Source: Puffinus mauretanicus
Taxonomy: Eukaryota; Chordata; Aves; Procellariiformes; Procellariidae
Length of the DNA: 64,000 bases
Reading direction: 5' to 3'
NCBI GenBank assembly: GCA_023333565.1
Contig: JAJKFH010002594.1
Span: forward strand, 186,001 to 250,000
The notes under the pieces are model-generated. The model ran no database searches and was not told the origin of the DNA. It saw only the letters and a list, made by a program, of their open reading frames with translations. Positions 59,201-64,000 of this stretch are shown piece by piece. Each line of letters begins with the position of its first letter. The first letter of the stretch is position 1. The position numbers were made by a program, and so were the translations under genes.

Positions 59201-62200
59201 CAGACTGGTTTTTGCACAAAAGGCATATTAATAGACTGAGAGCTGTTGTAGTGATAATAAAAACAAAATGAGTTGCAGCTCGCACCCTGCTGCAAGGCAG
59301 CAGTGAATCCAGTCACCAAATCTGTCTAACCCAAACCGAAGGGGCTCTCGGGAGCCCTGCTCCTGCTCCTGCTCCTGCCTGCGACAGAGCTCGAACCGGC
59401 AGCAGATGTCCTGGTGGTAACAGGTCCGGGCAAAGCTGCAAAGCAACTTAGCCAAAGGGCCCTAGCCAAAAAGCTGAGATCCAAATTTAGTTTTGGACCT
59501 TTTGGGAGCACAGGGTGAAGTGTTTGGTTTCGGGGTTCTTGGTACCTGTAAAGCTCAGGTGAAGTTCAAAACTACAATAAAGTTTTTGACAGTGCAAGGG
59601 GAAGTTGGTCCTGGAATAGCAAGTGTGGAGGCACCTCAACTTCCAGTAAAAACAGCCCTAAGCTAGTTTAGCTTTTCTTTGGTGAACATTTCTCTGGGCC
59701 CTTTAATGCATTTATCGCCCCTACTACCTTTCAAGATAATAGCTATGAATGCCTCCTTTGTTATAAGACGCACACTGCCCTGCGTGTGTGGGAGGTGGGT
59801 GTTACGATAGGCATCATACGGCAGTATTCTGGTATTTTAATAAACGAGCTTCTGCTGGAGGTGACATTACTTGAGTGTAAAACCAGGCATATCTGTCTCC
59901 TTAGTAAGATACAGGGTATTTTGTGGGGGTGTGAAGTAATTTTCTTTGAATAATTGAATTAAGTAATTACGAGTTATATAAATGTATAAGGCTCCAATTG
60001 CCCATAGTATCTGTGTACCATTCACAGAACTCAATGCAATATTTTCTTCTGATTACATGAACACTATTCTGAATATGCCAAACAACCTTCCTTTCTCCTT
60101 TTTTATAGATCCTTGAGAACTACTTCTGTAACACCCATGAGATGTGAAGAACAACCAGAGACCTCCTACAGGGAACAATCTGCCACCAGAAGAGCTGCGC
60201 ATTTAACTGATTTTTTTGGCTCAGATGCCAACTCACGCCCTCATTCTAAGACAAAAAAAACTTTAAAAAAAATTTTAAAAATTTGGTTTCTTGGTGAAGC
60301 AAAATCTCAGAACACCTAATGTGTTCAAAAGATTTTGATTTGGGTCCTTGCAGACCAAAGAAATAAAAGCTAGATTCACAAAAGCTGCTGTGGGAGGATA
60401 TATTACCCAGTAGCCTGAAGCACGCATCAAGCCTTAGGAGAACTAGTTCAGTTTCCACCTCTGAAGAAATCTGAAAGCATGTGCCACACAGGACGATGTT
60501 TTTACCAACTGCCTGCAAGCTGGTTGTGCCTATGCAAGGCTTGGAGCATTGCTCCTTGGTCTCTCCTGATGAGACATCCACTCCGTGTGCAGCATTTTAC
60601 ATTCACCGCAACATGCTCTAGAAGCCAACATCCACTTCCCAGACGTGTGAATCATTTTCACATTTGTCTTCTGCTTCAGCACCTGTTAAAAGTCTTTTAT
60701 TCCAAGTAGACTGGCTTCAAAGGGAGTATCTAAGGAGACCCAGCTGAGTTTAGAGTAACTGGACAGGGATTTGTAGGACATTCATCTGCAGGGTGGAAGA
60801 GCTAGATTCAGATCTGCCTCTAAAGGAGACACCAGAGCTTTGAGTGGGCACCCAGTGCTCCCCAGCACAGTGTCTGAGGCCCTAGGCACCCGTGTGCCTC
60901 AGGCAGCTCCTCGCAAGCCCTCCTCTCGCAGGTGCTGACAGCAAGCGTGCCAGCCATGCCCGGGTGGCTGGAGCACTCACCTGGGCAGTGCAGGGACACA
61001 GTGGTGTGTGCAGGGCTTAAGCATGACCTTCTTGTGCTATCCAAGGTTTCAGTCACCAGCATAACCGTGGGGTATAGGTTTGACAACACAGAGCATCTGG
61101 ACAAAACAGTCCATGGTGATGGACAGAGGTGTCTGAGGTGGGAGCTGGGGTGCCACGACACCTTTTTCATTCCTGCTGTTTCTTCCAAAGGCTTACTACA
61201 GGATCCTATCTGGATTAAGCGAAGCTGGCTGCCTTTGTCTGAGGGCTCTTCAGATGAACTCTGGGAAACCAAACAAGTTCAGGTTTATTGAGAAAGATGA
61301 AAAATTACCTGGCATTAGCACATTGATGATGACTCTTCCTGTCTTCTGCTTCTCAGATGTGTGGAACAAGAGCAGTAAGCTTGAAATATAAGTTTACAAT
61401 ACCAAGTTATATATCAATCAATATTTACTGCTCTGACTGTAGAAGTAGTAAAGATTTAGCTTTAACTACTCCATTTTGTTTCATCCTCAAGTTGTCTTTT
61501 CGACATTCTTTTCATTTTGCTGTTCTTTGTCTGAAAGCAGTGAATTTTTTCAAGATCCTCTGGAAATTTCCAAGACGTAGAGTTTTGCTTTGGGCTTCAG
61601 TGATCCCACTTGTGGCAACGCTTAGATTTTTATTTCAGTTGCACCTCTGAGTCACAGAACCACGTTTCTTCCTTCTCTTCTTCCCCTTTTCTTTTTTTTT
61701 TTAGAATATCAGAAAAATGTTTCGATTCCCTGTCCCTAAAAATGCTTTGGCAATCCTAAGAACTGGAATCGTAAAAATTAATGGAGCTGTTTCAGTGTCT
61801 CTACTAGGAAGCTTATGTTCATCAGTTTTGTTTATGATTTTGAAGTAAGAAGGTTCCAATTTGCAATGCTGTTTGCTTGTGGCTTTGTCTTTTGGCAAGA
61901 TATTTTAAAATCATAATGCCCCTGGTGCTGACCGTCCAAGAACTGTGCGATTTCATCCCTTCAGGTGGCTCTGCTGAAACCAAATGTCACTCGGCTGCCT
62001 TATAAAGTCAGTGAAATGTGGAATAAACCAGTCAGTAGCCTGGGGAAGTACCCCTTTCTGGGTGGCTTTGTGTTCCTTGGCAATTTTATACGCCTGCATA
62101 CATTATCCTTGTAAGTGTGATCTGATGTGTAGGAGGTCCCTATTTCTGACACATTACATTTATCTGCATCTCTGAAGCAGCTTAAAAAGTCAAGCCTTTT

Positions 62201-63429
62201 TTACAGTCAGAATATTACCATGAATATGATGTATTCTGGGGACTGCATTCTACATCTCGAGCATTCAGTTAATCTGAGCTGCAACTCCAGCTGGCTGTAT
62301 TTTGCCAGTGAAATAAAACGGCGCTATATAGGGAGAACACATGATGGCGTGCAGTAAATTTTTATGAGCCTGAGGATGAATGACCACATTGCTCAAGACT
62401 CACCAGCAGAGAGCTATGAAGGGCTTAACCGAAGAAGCAGCAATTAAAACTTGATAGTGTTTCACATTGTCATGTGTTTGTGCCCTATGTGTAATTTTTA
62501 GCTCTTGTTTACACCTGCACTGGTGAAACTGAGGACAGCATGTGTTGCCATATGGTCACCCCAGAGGCACAAGTTCATTTTGTTTGTTCCCAGGCCTTCC
62601 TTGAAGTTTCTTGGAGATTTTTCACCTTGTTTTGAAACACAGGGCGGTACGCAGCCAGGAGAGAGCTGTGCGGTAGCACTGCCTTCTCCCTCTCGTGCTG
62701 CACAGTGGGCTCCCGTGTGCCCAGTGGTGACAGTGCCATAGTCTGTAGCTTCTCATAGGACCTCTTTTCCTCCAGAAAGTATGCTTCTGTAGATGCCATG
62801 GAAACTGAAATGTACTAGTGGTGCTTATCACTGCATAACAAGCGATGAAATACAGGCATTTATAATGGCCATAGAGTATATTCACTAGACATATCCTTGA
62901 ACCGAAACCAGGGTTAAACGTAGTCTTGAGCTTTGTGCCTGACCCTAGCCTTCCTTGGCTTCAGCCTGCTTCTAGGTGTTTTTTACATTTTCTTTTTCTA
63001 CTCCTGGTACAGGTGGTCTCTCTGGTTCTCCTTGTACCCTGGCAAGGGCCATGGAGGGTCAGGCCGGGCAGAAGGGAAGGGAGAAGGTGCCAGCTCAGTA
63101 CGGCAGTGAGGAAGAGGGAAGGAAAATCACCTCAGTAAGGACAAAAGAGCAGAAAATAGGGCAAGACAGAGTTAAACAGCTGGGACTGCAGGATCAGATT
63201 AAAAAATACAGTAAACGGTCTTGGGACATCTCCTGAACCTCCAGCTGACAAAACCTGAATGACTCAGCCCCGTTCACATGATGAGAAAATCTTCCACTTT
63301 GAAAAGTCAGGCCTTTGCCATTAATGCTAAACATCTCCCTCCCTGCTGCTGGCCTTAACACGTTCACCAGTGTAACCCTGGAGTCCTGCAAGATGTTACC
63401 TCAGAGATAAGCCTGTCCCCAGGGAATGG
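53201..63429. other. intergenic sequence, no gene seen
   Basis: Mixed AT-rich sequence with a CpG-containing patch at about 58160..58385 and an A/T homopolymer-rich stretch at 60250..60285. I found no exon with supporting splice sites and no familiar protein on either strand. Confidence 0.5.
59357..59378. repeat. (CTGCTC)n hexamer repeat
   Basis: About three and a half copies of CTGCTC/CTCCTG. It produces a meaningless Gln/Glu or Arg/Ser repeat in minus-strand frames. Confidence 0.75.
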
Positions 63430-63490
63430 TAGAAAACAGGGATGGAAAGCACCTCAAGAGATAATCTAACCCCTGTTGTTCCCCCAGGCA
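63430..63490 (-). mobile_element. possible old CR1 3'-end scrap
   Basis: GGGATGGAAAGCACCTCAAG followed by AGATAATCTAACCCCTG resembles the reverse complement of a CR1 terminus (GG-AGGGACCTCAAGAG-ATCATCTAGTCCAACCCC). It is short and diverged, and lies next to the poly-G run. Confidence 0.35.
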
Positions 63491-63509
63491 GAGGAAGACA
63501 GATTACTTA

Positions 63510-63510
<1 letters not shown>

Positions 63511-63552
<42 letters not shown>
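63511..63552. repeat. poly-G run of 42 bases
   Basis: There are 42 consecutive G (30 in one line and 12 in the next), flanked by GATTACTTAC and ATGTGTTCAGG. It could fold as a G-quadruplex. The length may be unreliable, because such runs are a frequent sequencing or assembly problem. Confidence 0.95.
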
Positions 63553-63553
<1 letters not shown>

Positions 63554-64000
63554 TGTGTTCAGGGAACAGGGATTATTTGCTGGAAGGGATGGGATCAAGT
63601 AGGAGGTGCTTTGTGGTGACAGTGAGAACTAATACAAAGGTAATGACTGTGCTGTAAGTTTTGCATCAAATGATTTAGGGCCAGATGGACTCTACTGAGA
63701 TGACCTTCATTACACATCTGTATCTGCCATGGGGTGGGGGTAGGACTAGGAAGGCTGGAGTAGGGCTGTAGCAGTGCACATGCTGTGCTGTTAGTGCAAT
63801 CCACGATATTGACAACACTGCCTTCCAGTGACAGCACTGATGGATCCAGCCTGAAGTTGCTATGGGGTCAATAATTTGCAGTAATCAGCTTAGTAGTTGA
63901 GCAAGGTAAACAAGTGACATCTTCAAGAAGTCTGACTGTTTAGACATCTAAAGTGTTATTAGTTCTGAGGGAGTTGGAAGTATTTTCAGACACCAGGCTT
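63553..64000. other. intergenic sequence at the window end
   Basis: Nothing recognised. Confidence 0.5.

Noticed and set aside
60820..61272. 150-codon minus-strand ORF and an overlapping plus-strand ORF at 60932
   Set aside because: Both strands are open over the same GC-richer stretch; the proteins look random, rich in Cys, Ser and Pro.
63442..63657. ORF with a long glycine run
   Set aside because: Produced only by translating the poly-G run.
1..64000. Bacterial or viral features (operons, CRISPR, integrases), tRNA and rRNA genes
   Set aside because: None seen. The window is an ordinary vertebrate nuclear locus; I recognised no tRNA or rRNA sequence by eye, though a covariance-model search was not possible.

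Overview
The window is nuclear DNA from a vertebrate, almost certainly a bird. It has long introns with GT-AG splice sites and AT-rich non-coding DNA broken by GC/CpG-rich patches. It also carries CR1 retroposons of the avian type, one of them ending in the characteristic ATTCTATG-like 3' tail. The species cannot be fixed from the sequence alone.

One protein-coding gene is present, on the + strand: HIVEP2 (Schnurri-2, MIBP1), a large ZAS-family zinc-finger transcription factor. All coding exons are inside the window. The coding sequence, joined from 15305..20539, 21292..21446, 26526..26701, 29333..29434, 29979..30889 and 38212..39030, gives 2465 residues, close to the roughly 2446 of the human protein. 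Every junction keeps frame and has GT-AG ends. The giant first coding exon carries the N-terminal zinc-finger pair (ZAS-N), the nuclear localisation signal and the conserved middle and late blocks. Exons 3 and 4 of the coding set carry the C-terminal pair (ZAS-C). Exon 5 carries the acidic stretch and the S-P-x-R/K repeats. The last exon carries the C-terminus and the 3' UTR.

Layout: 1..14922 is 5' intron or leader territory, with two CR1 pieces and a candidate 45-base leader exon at 13616..13660. 14923..39030 holds the coding exons and five introns, the last of which contains a CR1 3' end. 39031..about 39885 is the 3' UTR. A strong CpG island follows at about 39970..40510. From there to 64000 I see no credible gene, only scattered GC-rich patches, simple repeats, a possible old CR1 scrap and a 42-base poly-G run.

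The points most worth a second look are the cluster of short upstream ORFs in the HIVEP2 leader, with a possible micro-exon that would extend the first; the tandem poly(A) signals around a perfect miR-155 seed match; a CpG island just past the gene's 3' end; and a possible intronic-polyadenylation isoform. I found no convincing previously undescribed system.
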